Below are positions 1-7,858 of a stretch of 64,000 nt of DNA, piece by piece (positions within the stretch are counted from its first letter, which is position 1; the number at the start of each line of letters is the position of its first letter). A program made the position numbers and the translations under genes. The notes under the pieces were generated by a model that ran no database searches, had not been told where the DNA came from, and worked only from the letters and a program-made list of their open reading frames with translations. This stretch comes from Oscillospiraceae bacterium. GTDB lineage: Bacteria > Bacillota > Clostridia > Oscillospirales > Ruminococcaceae. The DNA lies in assembly GCA_900768995.1 (NCBI GenBank), contig CAAGEZ010000030.1, positions 12,382 to 76,381 on the forward strand. Reading direction: 5' to 3'.

Positions 1-121
1 CCAGTCTTTCCATTCTTCTGATATTGAGCCTGCCTGTTTTGTGGGTAAGGGTGGAGGTGCCCACCTTGATAACTATTCTTTTCTTTGTGCTTATATCAAA
101 CATATGTAAACCTGTCTTTCA
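1..121 (+). other. Non-coding left edge, possible 3' part of a structured RNA (6S-like?)
   Basis: No convincing reading frame lies here. On the + strand a short hairpin (GGTGG near 50 pairing with CCACC near 61) is followed by TTGATA near 66 and its complement TATCAA near 94, and the string GTGCCCACCTTGA resembles from memory the closing arm of 6S RNAs. The 5' half would lie outside the window, so this is only a suggestion. It could equally be the 3' trailer of the minus-strand dehydrogenase gene that ends at 122. Confidence 0.2.
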
Positions 122-1069
122 TTAATTTACTTTGTTTTTTGGTGTGCCGTTTATGAAGCTTCTGAGATTGTCAGCAGCGGCGGAGATGAGCCGCTTTCTT
201 GTCTGAACAGGTGCCCAGGCAACGTGGGGAGTGATAATGCAGCTTTTTGCACCGAGGAGAGGATTATCCGCTCTCATCGGCTCGACCTCCACAACGTCAA
301 GACCTGCTCCCGCAATAATGCCGCTGTTCAAAGCCTCCGCAAGGTCGTGCTCATTCACCACAGGGCCTCTCGATGTGTTTATGATGTATGCGGTTGGCTT
401 GCAGAGCCGCAGCTTTTCGGTATTCACAAGACCTTTCGTTTTATCGGTAAGTGGGCAGTGGAGAGATATGAAATCCGCCTGCGCAAAGACTTCATCTGTG
501 GACATAAATGTCACGTTCTCTGCGGTCTTTGGCGTCCTCGTTGATGCGATGACCTTCATTCCGAATGCCATTGCGATATTTGCCACAGCCGAACCGATGC
601 TGCCGAAGCCGATTATTCCCATAGTCATTCCCGAAAGCTCAAAGGTGGGAATGGTGAAATAAGAGAATGTGTCGGAACGAACCCAGCCGCCGCTCTGAAC
701 ATCGGTATTGTAATCCGCAGTTCTGCTCGCAAAGTGAAGAACATAGGAAAATACCTGCTGTGCAACGGCTGAGGTGGAGTATGCAGGCACGTTGCAGACG
801 GTTATGCCAAGCTCACGGGCAGCCGTGATATCAACATTGTTGTAACCCGTGGCGCAGAGACCTATGTACCTGAGCTTCGGGCATTTTTCCATAAGCTCAC
901 GGGTGAAAACGGTCTTGTTTATGATGACCGCTTCCGCATCTCCCACACGTTCCGCAGCCTTGTCCTGAGGGGTCAGGGGATAGCTTGTGACCTCGCCGAG
1001 AGCCTTAAATTCATCAAGGGAAACATCGCCCTGGGAAACGGTCTTTTCTTCAAGAAGAACTATTTTCAC
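122..1069 (-). CDS. D-2-hydroxyacid dehydrogenase (hydroxypyruvate/glycerate type)
   Basis: A 315-residue NAD-dependent D-isomer 2-hydroxyacid dehydrogenase, probably interconverting a 2-oxoacid such as hydroxypyruvate or glyoxylate and its D-hydroxyacid in the cytoplasm. The Rossmann loop GFGSIG is at residues 154-159. The catalytic triad of the family is visible as Arg234 (NTSRGP), Glu263 (VEVEP) and His282 (TPHVAW). Length is normal. The start is GTG at 1069 preceded by an AGGAG ribosome site at close spacing. It lies 11 bases downstream of the small membrane protein gene on the same strand, so the two are probably co-transcribed. Substrate cannot be fixed from sequence; glycerate dehydrogenase is the commonest annotation for this branch. 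Confidence 0.88.
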   Translation of the reverse strand: MKIVLLEEKTVSQGDVSLDEFKALGEVTSYPLTPQDKAAERVGDAEAVIINKTVFTRELMEKCPKLRYIGLCATGYNNVDITAARELGITVCNVPAYSTSAVAQQVFSYVLHFASRTADYNTDVQSGGWVRSDTFSYFTIPTFELSGMTMGIIGFGSIGSAVANIAMAFGMKVIASTRTPKTAENVTFMSTDEVFAQADFISLHCPLTDKTKGLVNTEKLRLCKPTAYIINTSRGPVVNEHDLAEALNSGIIAGAGLDVVEVEPMRADNPLLGAKSCIITPHVAWAPVQTRKRLISAAADNLRSFINGTPKNKVN

Positions 1070-1080
1070 GGCAATGCTCC

Positions 1081-1446
1081 TTAATTTTTGCTGTCGCTGT
1101 CTGTGTTTTCGTCTTCCGAGGGATTTTCTTCCGTCTCTGTCTCATCGGCGGACTTGCTTTCGTCAGCTTCATTCCGGGTCTTTTCAAGCGCCGCATTTGC
1201 CTTTGATACCTTTGCCATATCAACGATTGTCAGCACAAGGAGGATTATTTCCTCAAGTCCAAGAATGTAAAAATATGGCTTTTCCTTGCAGACATACACG
1301 AACATAGTGGAGATTATTCCCACCAGCATATACAGCTCATAGGTGTACTTTCTTTTTTTGTAGCAGAGTATCAGCAGGATAACGCTGATGATTACAAAGC
1401 CTACGTGAATGCCTACGGGCAGGGGAAATATGATCGAATGTTCCAT
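1081..1446 (-). CDS. Small membrane protein with acidic tail, unknown function
   Basis: 121 residues that I do not recognise as a family. Residues about 13-29, 38-54 and 60-77 are hydrophobic and probably cross the membrane. The last 40 or so residues are rich in Glu, Asp, Ser and Thr and probably form a soluble, disordered cytoplasmic tail. An AAAGGA element lies about 14 bases before the ATG. A good promoter sits upstream and the 2-hydroxyacid dehydrogenase gene follows after 11 bases, which suggests one transcript, but no functional link can be read from this. Confidence 0.7.
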   Translation of the reverse strand: MEHSIIFPLPVGIHVGFVIISVILLILCYKKRKYTYELYMLVGIISTMFVYVCKEKPYFYILGLEEIILLVLTIVDMAKVSKANAALEKTRNEADESKSADETETEENPSEDENTDSDSKN

Positions 1447-1492
1447 AATAGAAAATTAGCGTCCTTTCAGAGTGATTTTGCATTTACATTAT

Positions 1493-1521
1493 AGTATAGC
1501 ACAGCGGAGGATATTTTTCAA
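1493..1521 (-). promoter_or_regulatory. Sigma-A-type promoter for the 1446-122 gene pair
   Basis: Read on the minus strand: TTGAAA (1521-1516), 17-base spacer, TATACT (1498-1493), about 50 bases before the small membrane protein start. The stretch behind it (1520-1565) contains short repeats of TATTGC whose meaning is unclear. Confidence 0.6.
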
Positions 1522-1589
1522 TAGTATTGCAGTAAATTTTTGCAGTATTGCGATTTATTGCGATACCCGTGCATCACAAAGCAAAACGG

Positions 1590-1618
1590 TTGACGTAAGC
1601 GGCAAAAGGTGATATAAT
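1590..1618 (+). promoter_or_regulatory. Promoter of the GH5 cellulase gene
   Basis: TTGACG (1590-1595), 17-base spacer, TATAAT (1613-1618). It leaves a leader of roughly 45 bases with a purine-rich ribosome site (CAGGGGG) before the ATG at 1669. Confidence 0.75.
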
Positions 1619-1668
1619 GTTAATATCTCTATATAATCGGCGAAAAAATCTGACAGGGGGACAATAAA

Positions 1669-3714
1669 ATGGGAAACGGCTTTAAACGGACATTTGTAAC
1701 ATTAACATCAGTCCTTGTGATCTCGGCAATGCTTGCGGCTTGCGGCGGAAAAGAAGAGGAGAATTCCGATATCCCTGAGATATCGGAGCAGTCTGTGACC
1801 GTCACGGCTTCGGAAATTACCGATACCCCCGAAACATCTGGCTTTTTCGGCGATGACTATGACCCGTTTGCCGATGATTATGACCCCTACGGAAACGGCG
1901 GTGCGGCAACTGTAACGGCGGTGTCTGCGGAGACTGCCGCAAATGATGCTCAGTCGGAGGATACCGAGCCGCAAATGGCTGAGACAAAAGACGAAAAGCC
2001 TGCTGTGACAACGGCTGTGCAGACCTCTGCGGAGACAAAGCAGACTGTGACATCTGCCCAAAATACTGAAACCGAAAAGACCGCAGACAAGCCCGAAAAG
2101 GCATCATCTGATGATGCGGAGCTTGTGATATCCGTTCCCAACGGCTGGAATGACGGAACGGCGGATTATTCTCAGATAGACGGAACGGTGAAAAATAAAT
2201 CAGATGCAAATATCGACGGCTGGACTGCCGTTATATATGTGGGCAAGTCAGCAACAGTGGAGCAGTCGTGGAACTGCGGCATTGACCTCAAGGACGGCAA
2301 AATGACCATTACCCCCGTTGACCACAACAAGACCATTTCATCAGGCGGGGAAGGTACTTTCGGAATGATACTCAAAAACCCGGGAAATATCGACACGGGC
2401 AAGGCAGAGCTTATTTGCTCCCTTGGCGCTGTTGCCGCATCGTCATCAGGCGGTTCATCGGGCACGGGTTCTGCCCCCAAAGCCCACGTGCAGGCAAAGG
2501 ACGTTCCTGCCCCCACCACCGATGACTGGCTTTCCGTCAAGGGCAATAAGATAGTTGATAAGGACGGCAGGGAGGTGTGGCTCACAGGCGTGAACTGGTT
2601 CGGCTACAACACGGGCACGAACACCTTTGACGGCTTGTGGAGCTGTGACCTTAACACATCGCTCAGATCGATCGCCGACCACGGCTTCAATCTTCTTCGT
2701 GTGCCCATTTCTGCGGAGCTTATCAATAACTGGGCTTCGGGAAATTATCCTACTGCGAATTTCAATCAGGCGACAAATTCATATCTTGTGGGAATGAACA
2801 GCCTTGAAATTTTTGATTATGCTGTGGGTCAGTGCAGGGCAAACGGGCTTAAAATTATGATAGACATTCACTGCGCAAAGACCGATTCAATGGGTCATAT
2901 GAAGAATATGTGGTATGAGGGAAATGTGACCGAAAAAGACTATCTTTCTGCGCTTTCGTGGATGGCTGGACGATATAAGAATGATGACACTATAATCGCA
3001 TATGACCTGAAAAACGAGCCTCACGGCAAGGCAAACGAGTCGCCGAGAGCAAAATGGGACGGCAGCAAGGACAGTGACAACTGGAAATATGTTGCGGAAA
3101 AAGCCGCAAAAGCAGTCCTCGGCAAAAATCCCAACGTCCTCGTTATGGTTGAGGGCATCGAGATATATCCCAAGGACATCAAGTCAAACGGCGATTTCAG
3201 CTCCACAAACCCCGGAGATTACTACTCCACCTGGTGGGGCGGCAATCTCAGAGGCGTAAAGAACGACCCTGTTGACCTTGGAAAATATCAAAATAAGCTT
3301 GTGTATTCCCCTCACGACTACGGCCCTGCGGTCTATGAGCAGGAGTGGTTCAAGGGCGATTATACATACAAATCTCTGTATCGTGATGCTTGGTACGACA
3401 ACTGGCTCTATATAAATGAAGAGGGTACAGCCCCCCTGCTCATTGGCGAGTGGGGCGGCTATATGACCCAGCCCAACCTCAAGTGGATGACCTATCTGAG
3501 ACAGCTTATCAAGGAAAAACGGATAAACCACACATTCTGGTGCTTCAATGCCAATTCGGGCGACACGGGAGGACTTGTAAAGGACGATTTCACTACTTGG
3601 GACAATGAAAAATATGAATTTGTAAAGGAAGTTCTCTGGCAGGAGGACGGCAAATTTGTGGGCCTTGACCACGAGATACCTTTAGGCGATAACGGCAAGG
3701 CACTTGGAAAATAA
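1669..3714 (+). CDS. Cell-surface lipoprotein endoglucanase, GH5 with CBM2-like domain
   Basis: 681 residues. A lipoprotein signal peptide ends in the lipobox LAAC with Cys25 as the lipidated residue, so the enzyme is probably anchored on the outer face of the membrane. Residues 26-150 form a long Thr/Glu/Asp-rich linker. Residues about 150-255 look like a CBM2-type beta-sandwich with tryptophans 160, 185 and 201. After a Ser/Gly linker the GH5 (beta/alpha)8 domain runs from about 287 to 660, with the acid/base Glu450 (KNEP) and the nucleophile Glu594 (IGEWGG), plus His401 and His549. There is no dockerin, so it is not a cellulosome component. Beta-1,4-glucan is the likely substrate; mannan or xyloglucan cannot be excluded. 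It has its own promoter. Confidence 0.9.
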   Translation: MGNGFKRTFVTLTSVLVISAMLAACGGKEEENSDIPEISEQSVTVTASEITDTPETSGFFGDDYDPFADDYDPYGNGGAATVTAVSAETAANDAQSEDTEPQMAETKDEKPAVTTAVQTSAETKQTVTSAQNTETEKTADKPEKASSDDAELVISVPNGWNDGTADYSQIDGTVKNKSDANIDGWTAVIYVGKSATVEQSWNCGIDLKDGKMTITPVDHNKTISSGGEGTFGMILKNPGNIDTGKAELICSLGAVAASSSGGSSGTGSAPKAHVQAKDVPAPTTDDWLSVKGNKIVDKDGREVWLTGVNWFGYNTGTNTFDGLWSCDLNTSLRSIADHGFNLLRVPISAELINNWASGNYPTANFNQATNSYLVGMNSLEIFDYAVGQCRANGLKIMIDIHCAKTDSMGHMKNMWYEGNVTEKDYLSALSWMAGRYKNDDTIIAYDLKNEPHGKANESPRAKWDGSKDSDNWKYVAEKAAKAVLGKNPNVLVMVEGIEIYPKDIKSNGDFSSTNPGDYYSTWWGGNLRGVKNDPVDLGKYQNKLVYSPHDYGPAVYEQEWFKGDYTYKSLYRDAWYDNWLYINEEGTAPLLIGEWGGYMTQPNLKWMTYLRQLIKEKRINHTFWCFNANSGDTGGLVKDDFTTWDNEKYEFVKEVLWQEDGKFVGLDHEIPLGDNGKALGK

Positions 3715-3732
3715 ATTCACGGGAGCGGTTTA

Positions 3733-4473
3733 ATGGGTAAATTCGATACATTTGAAAAGCTTGGGGACGGCTGTGAGATATGCGTTACCGAGGAGCATAC
3801 CTTCGGCACGGACGCATTTCTCCTTGCGGATTTTGCAAGGGCAAGGCACAAGGATATCGTCTGCGACCTCGGCACGGGCTGTGGTATAATTGCGGTGCTG
3901 GAAAAGCTGAGATATGCCCCAAAAAGGGTCTACGGCATCGACATTCAGGAGCAGGCGATTAAGCAGTTTGATATAACGGTGGAGCGGTCAAAGCTCGAAG
4001 AGGTGTACCCTCTTTGTATGGACTTGAAAAGCCTTACCAAGGAAGCTCCCCTTGACATCTGCGACCTTGTGACCTGCAACCCGCCCTACAAGGCATACAA
4101 GGCGGGGATAGAAAGTGAGCTTGATGCTCACAAGATAGCAAGGCACGAGATTTTATGCAATATAAATGATGTATGTGCGGCGGCGAAAAGGCTGCTGAAA
4201 TTCGGTGGGAGACTGTGCATATGCAACCGCCCCGAGCGGCTTGCTGACGTTATTTCGGCAATGCGTTCAAACGGTATCGAACCGAAAACACTGCGGTTCG
4301 TGTCAAAAGATTCGGAGAGTGCCCCGTGGCTGTTTCTCATTGAGGGACGAAAGGGCGGCGGCGCATTTATGAAAGTACTGCCCCAGCTGTACATAAGCGG
4401 CAGCGGGGGAGTAAGCCCCAAGCTTGCACAGATATACGGTCATTATGCGGAGCAGGATATGAAAGGAGAATAA
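3733..4473 (+). CDS. tRNA1(Val) adenine-N6 methyltransferase-like protein (TrmN6/YfiC family)
   Basis: 246 residues forming a class I SAM-dependent methyltransferase. The SAM-binding loop DLGTGCG is at residues 45-51 and the amino-methyltransferase motif NPPY at 116-119, which is the signature for methylating the exocyclic nitrogen of a base. In Firmicutes this family sits directly before rsmI, as here, with only 3 bases between the genes, and is predicted to make N6-methyladenosine in tRNA. The upstream cellulase stop is 18 bases away, so the cellulase transcript may read into this pair, or the pair may rely on an unseen internal promoter. Confidence 0.85.
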   Translation: MGKFDTFEKLGDGCEICVTEEHTFGTDAFLLADFARARHKDIVCDLGTGCGIIAVLEKLRYAPKRVYGIDIQEQAIKQFDITVERSKLEEVYPLCMDLKSLTKEAPLDICDLVTCNPPYKAYKAGIESELDAHKIARHEILCNINDVCAAAKRLLKFGGRLCICNRPERLADVISAMRSNGIEPKTLRFVSKDSESAPWLFLIEGRKGGGAFMKVLPQLYISGSGGVSPKLAQIYGHYAEQDMKGE

Positions 4474-4476
4474 GCT

Positions 4477-5301
4477 GTGTCGGGAAAGCTTTATGTTGTG
4501 GGAACGCCCATAGGCAACCTTGAAGATATAACATACCGTGCGGTGAGGATATTGTCCGAGGTGGACTTTATCTGTGCGGAGGACACGAGAGTGACGGTGA
4601 AGCTGCTCAATCATTTTGAGATAAAAAAGCCGCTTCTGAGCTACCACGAGCATTCTGCCGCCCACGTTTCGGAAAATATAATCGGCAGGCTCCAAAGCGG
4701 CGAGAGCTGTGCTGTGGTAACAGATGCGGGAATGCCCTGCATATCTGACCCCGGAGAGGACCTTGTGAGAAAATGCCGTGATCTTGATATCCCTGTGGAA
4801 TCCGTTCCCGGCCCTACCGCAATGGCGACTGCGGCGGCAGTCTGCGGCATACCGGCATCACGTTTTGCATTTGAGGGCTTCCTTTCCGTCACAAAAAAGC
4901 AGCGGTTTGACCATCTCAAAGCTGTGGCGGCGGATACCCATACGCTTATATTTTATGAAGCCCCTCACAAGCTCAGAGCCACACTGGAGGATATGCTCAA
5001 ATACTTCGGTGACAGGCGGATCTCCATATGCAGGGAGCTTACAAAGGTGCACGAAGAAGTTATGCGCACGACTCTTTCAGAGGCTGTGAAGTATTATGAG
5101 GAAAACTCTCCGAGGGGAGAGTATGTCCTTGTTGTTGAGGGCGCTTCCGAGAATGAAAATGACAGGGAATACACCCTCGATGACGCTGTAAAGCTTGCAA
5201 GGGAGCTGACCGAAAAGGGCATAAAGCTTACCGATGCCTGCAAGGAGGCTGCATCTGTTACGGGAATAAGAAAAAATGACATATATTCCGCTATGATGTA
5301 A
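4477..5301 (+). CDS. rsmI: 16S rRNA 2'-O-ribose C1402 methyltransferase RsmI
   Basis: 274 residues, the normal family length. The N-terminal block GTPIGNLEDIT and the following AEDTR are diagnostic for the tetrapyrrole-methylase-fold enzyme RsmI, which methylates the ribose of C1402 at the decoding centre of 16S rRNA. The start is GTG at 4477, three bases after the stop of the TrmN6-like gene and behind AAAGGAG, so translation is probably coupled. The C-terminal helical region ends at an unremarkable stop. After it comes a 196-base AT-rich gap holding the gdhA promoter. Confidence 0.95.
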   Translation: MSGKLYVVGTPIGNLEDITYRAVRILSEVDFICAEDTRVTVKLLNHFEIKKPLLSYHEHSAAHVSENIIGRLQSGESCAVVTDAGMPCISDPGEDLVRKCRDLDIPVESVPGPTAMATAAAVCGIPASRFAFEGFLSVTKKQRFDHLKAVAADTHTLIFYEAPHKLRATLEDMLKYFGDRRISICRELTKVHEEVMRTTLSEAVKYYEENSPRGEYVLVVEGASENENDREYTLDDAVKLARELTEKGIKLTDACKEAASVTGIRKNDIYSAMM

Positions 5302-5404
5302 TTTTTTTGCAAGTTAAATTCATAGAACAATGTCTGGAAGCAATTTTTGTTGAAAATGCTCAAAAAAATTGAAAGATTTTTTTTGCAAAATTGCATTTTT
5401 AATC

Positions 5405-5433
5405 TTGCAAAATGTAAAAAGAGATGCTATAAT
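5405..5433 (+). promoter_or_regulatory. Promoter of gdhA
   Basis: TTGCAA (5405-5410), 17-base spacer, TATAAT (5428-5433). The string TTGCAAAA also occurs upstream at about 5388 and could be a second regulator site or chance in AT-rich DNA. The leader is about 55 bases, with GGGAGG before the ATG at 5498. Confidence 0.75.
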
Positions 5434-5497
5434 ATAATCAGGCTTTATGCGAAAGGGAGATTTGGCATAAGTTGAATTTATTTGGGAGGTTTTAACA

Positions 5498-6865
5498 ATG
5501 GCGTTAAAAAACAAATATCTTATTGATTTACTTGAGACAGTAAAGAAGCGCAACCAGGGCGAGCCCGAATTTATTCAGGCAGTTACAGAGGTTATCGAGA
5601 CCCTCGAGCCTGTTATCGAAAAGAGACCCGATCTCGTTGAGGCAGGCGTTCTCGACAGACTCGTTGAGCCTGAGAGACAGATCGTTTTCCGTGTTCCCTG
5701 GGTTGATGACAACGGCAAGGTTCAGGTAAACCGTGGATTCAGAGTACAGTTCAACTCCGCTATCGGTCCTTACAAGGGCGGTATCAGACTTCACCCTTCC
5801 GTATATATCGGTATAATTAAGTTCCTTGGCTTCGAGCAGGTATTCAAGAACAGCCTTACCACCCTTCCTATGGGCGGCGGCAAGGGCGGTTCCGACTTTG
5901 ACCCCAAAGGCAAGAGCGACGGAGAGGTTATGCGTTTCTGCCAGAGCTTTATGACTGAGCTCTGCAAGCACATCGGCGCAGACACCGACGTTCCCGCAGG
6001 CGACATCGGAACAGGCGCAAGAGAGATCGGCTATATGTTCGGTCAGTATAAGAGACTCCGCAACGAGTTCACAGGCGTTCTCACAGGTAAGGGCCTTACC
6101 TACGGCGGTTCTCTCGCAAGAACAGAGGCTACAGGCTACGGTCTCTGCTACTACACAGATGAGATGCTCAAGGCTAACGGCAAGTCCTTAGAGGGCAAGA
6201 CCGTTGTTATCTCCGGTTCCGGAAACGTTGCTATATATGCTTGCCAGAAGGCTACAACTCTCGGTGCTAAGGTGATCACAGTTTCCGACTCCAACGGCTA
6301 TATCTACGATCCTGACGGAATCGAGCTCGAGCTCGTTCAGCAGATCAAGGAAGTTGAGAGAGGCAGAATCAAGGAGTACATCGGCAGAACTTCCCACAAG
6401 AATGCTGAGTACCACGAGGGCAGCGTTTGGACACTTAAGTGCAACGCTGGCGATATCAAGCTTGACATCGCTCTTCCCTGCGCAACTCAGAACGAGATCG
6501 ACGGCGAAGGTGCAAAGACTATCGTTGCTAACGGTGCATTTGCTATCGCAGAGGGTGCTAATATGCCTTCTACTCCCGACGCTATCAATACATACCTCGC
6601 AAGCGGTCTCCTCTATGGTCCCGCTAAGGCTGCAAATGCAGGCGGCGTAGCTACTTCCGGTCTCGAAATGAGCCAGAACAGCGAGAGACTTTCCTGGACA
6701 TTTGAAGAGGTTGACGCTAAGCTCCACGGCATTATGGTTTCCATCTTCAAGGCTTGCGACAGTGCTGCTAAGGAGTATGGTATGGAAGGCAACTATATGG
6801 CAGGTGCAAACATTGCGGGCTTCCTCAAGGTTGCTGAGGCTATGAAGGCTCAGGGCTGCGTTTGA
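5498..6865 (+). CDS. gdhA: NADP-type glutamate dehydrogenase
   Basis: 455 residues, the size of hexameric bacterial glutamate dehydrogenases that fix ammonia onto 2-oxoglutarate. Visible active-site features: the GGGKGG loop at 126-131 with Lys129, DPKG with Lys137, and PAGD with catalytic Asp169, followed by the C-terminal Rossmann domain (SGSGNVA). The codon use is strongly biased towards a small set of codons (GGC, ATC, CTC), as in rpsB and tsf later in the window, which suggests high expression. It has its own promoter and its own terminator, so it is monocistronic. NADPH preference is inferred from family, not shown. Confidence 0.95.
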   Translation: MALKNKYLIDLLETVKKRNQGEPEFIQAVTEVIETLEPVIEKRPDLVEAGVLDRLVEPERQIVFRVPWVDDNGKVQVNRGFRVQFNSAIGPYKGGIRLHPSVYIGIIKFLGFEQVFKNSLTTLPMGGGKGGSDFDPKGKSDGEVMRFCQSFMTELCKHIGADTDVPAGDIGTGAREIGYMFGQYKRLRNEFTGVLTGKGLTYGGSLARTEATGYGLCYYTDEMLKANGKSLEGKTVVISGSGNVAIYACQKATTLGAKVITVSDSNGYIYDPDGIELELVQQIKEVERGRIKEYIGRTSHKNAEYHEGSVWTLKCNAGDIKLDIALPCATQNEIDGEGAKTIVANGAFAIAEGANMPSTPDAINTYLASGLLYGPAKAANAGGVATSGLEMSQNSERLSWTFEEVDAKLHGIMVSIFKACDSAAKEYGMEGNYMAGANIAGFLKVAEAMKAQGCV

Positions 6866-6898
6866 TTTTAATAATCATATAGCTTTACGATGAATTAT

Positions 6899-6930
6899 CC
6901 CTCTGTGAGACTTTCACAGAGGGATTTTTG
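6899..6930 (+). terminator. gdhA terminator
   Basis: Perfect 10-bp stem CCCTCTGTGA (6899-6908) and TCACAGAGGG (6914-6923), 5-base loop, then ATTTTTG. Confidence 0.92.
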
Positions 6931-7000
6931 CATTATTTCAGACCCATTCTCATATGTATTAACAGGAGCTTTGTCCATATGTTTAATGAAAGGATAGGTC

Positions 7001-7729
7001 TTGAATATGAGCTTTGAATTCAGAAAATACAGAACGGCAGTGTTTTCGGCGCTGGCAGTCCTTGCATCGGCGGCGATGATACATTATGCCGCAGATAAGA
7101 TCGACAGTGCAGTTTATGTCAACACAGGAGACGCTGACCCACAGGGGCGGATAGTTGTCCTTGACTGCGGCCACGGAGGTATGGACGGCGGCTGCTCCAC
7201 AGCGGAGGGTGTGTGCGAAAAGGGGATAAACCTGAGCATAATGCTTTCCGTCCGTGATATGTGCAGGCTTTACGGCTATGACACTGCCGTTACAAGAGAC
7301 AGGGACATTTCCATTCACGACAGCGGCGTTACGGGAGTCCGCAATCAGAAGGTGTCGGATATGGAAAACAGGCTGGAGCTTTTCAATAAATTCCCCAATT
7401 CTGTCTGCCTCTCCATTCATCAGAATACATTCACCGACCCGAAATTCAGCGGTGCGCAGATGTTTTATTCGGCGGCAAATCAAGAAAGTGAGCGGTTTGC
7501 CTCTATCCTGCAAAATAAATTCGTGCAGAATTTGCAGCCTGAGAATATGAGGGAGACAAAGCTCTGCGGCAAGGAGCTGTACCTCTGCTACTTCTGTGAA
7601 AATCCTGCGGTAATGGCGGAGTGCGGATTCCTTTCAAATCCAGATGAAGCCGCAAAGCTCACTGACAGCACATATCAGCAGCAGGTGGCTTTCACACTGT
7701 TTTCGGGGCTGAATGAATTTATGAGCTGA
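7001..7729 (+). CDS. N-acetylmuramoyl-L-alanine amidase (Amidase_3, CwlD-like)
   Basis: 242 residues from TTG at 7001, or 240 from ATG at 7007; the AAAGGA at 6988 fits the TTG better. An N-terminal hydrophobic segment (residues about 14-30) anchors or exports the protein. The rest is a zinc Amidase_3 domain that cuts the bond between muramic acid and L-alanine in peptidoglycan. Zinc and catalytic residues are in place: His58 (CGHGG), Glu73 (EKGINL), His140 (SIHQN) and Glu207 (AECGFLSN). Without a separate wall-binding domain it resembles CwlD, the enzyme of spore-cortex muramic lactam formation, and spoVM elsewhere in the window is consistent with that. A general wall hydrolase is equally possible. 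Confidence 0.85.
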   Translation: MNMSFEFRKYRTAVFSALAVLASAAMIHYAADKIDSAVYVNTGDADPQGRIVVLDCGHGGMDGGCSTAEGVCEKGINLSIMLSVRDMCRLYGYDTAVTRDRDISIHDSGVTGVRNQKVSDMENRLELFNKFPNSVCLSIHQNTFTDPKFSGAQMFYSAANQESERFASILQNKFVQNLQPENMRETKLCGKELYLCYFCENPAVMAECGFLSNPDEAAKLTDSTYQQQVAFTLFSGLNEFMS

Positions 7730-7736
7730 TGTTTAT

Positions 7737-7772
7737 GCATCGCAGATATACTCTCTGCGGTGCTTTCTTTTT
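7737..7772 (+). terminator. Terminator after the amidase gene
   Basis: Stem GCATCGCAGA (7737-7746) with TCTGCGGTGC (7754-7763), one G-U pair, followed by TTTCTTTTT. Confidence 0.85.
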
Positions 7773-7793
7773 GTAAAAAATACGCATTTTCTA

Positions 7794-7822
7794 TTGAAAA
7801 AAACTGCGGATTGTGATATCAT
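7794..7822 (+). promoter_or_regulatory. Promoter of the two-component system
   Basis: TTGAAA (7794-7799), 17-base spacer, TATCAT (7817-7822), about 37 bases before the GTG start at 7859. Confidence 0.6.
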
Positions 7823-7858
7823 TAATATGTATAAGTTTACACGAAGGGCGGTCAAAAA

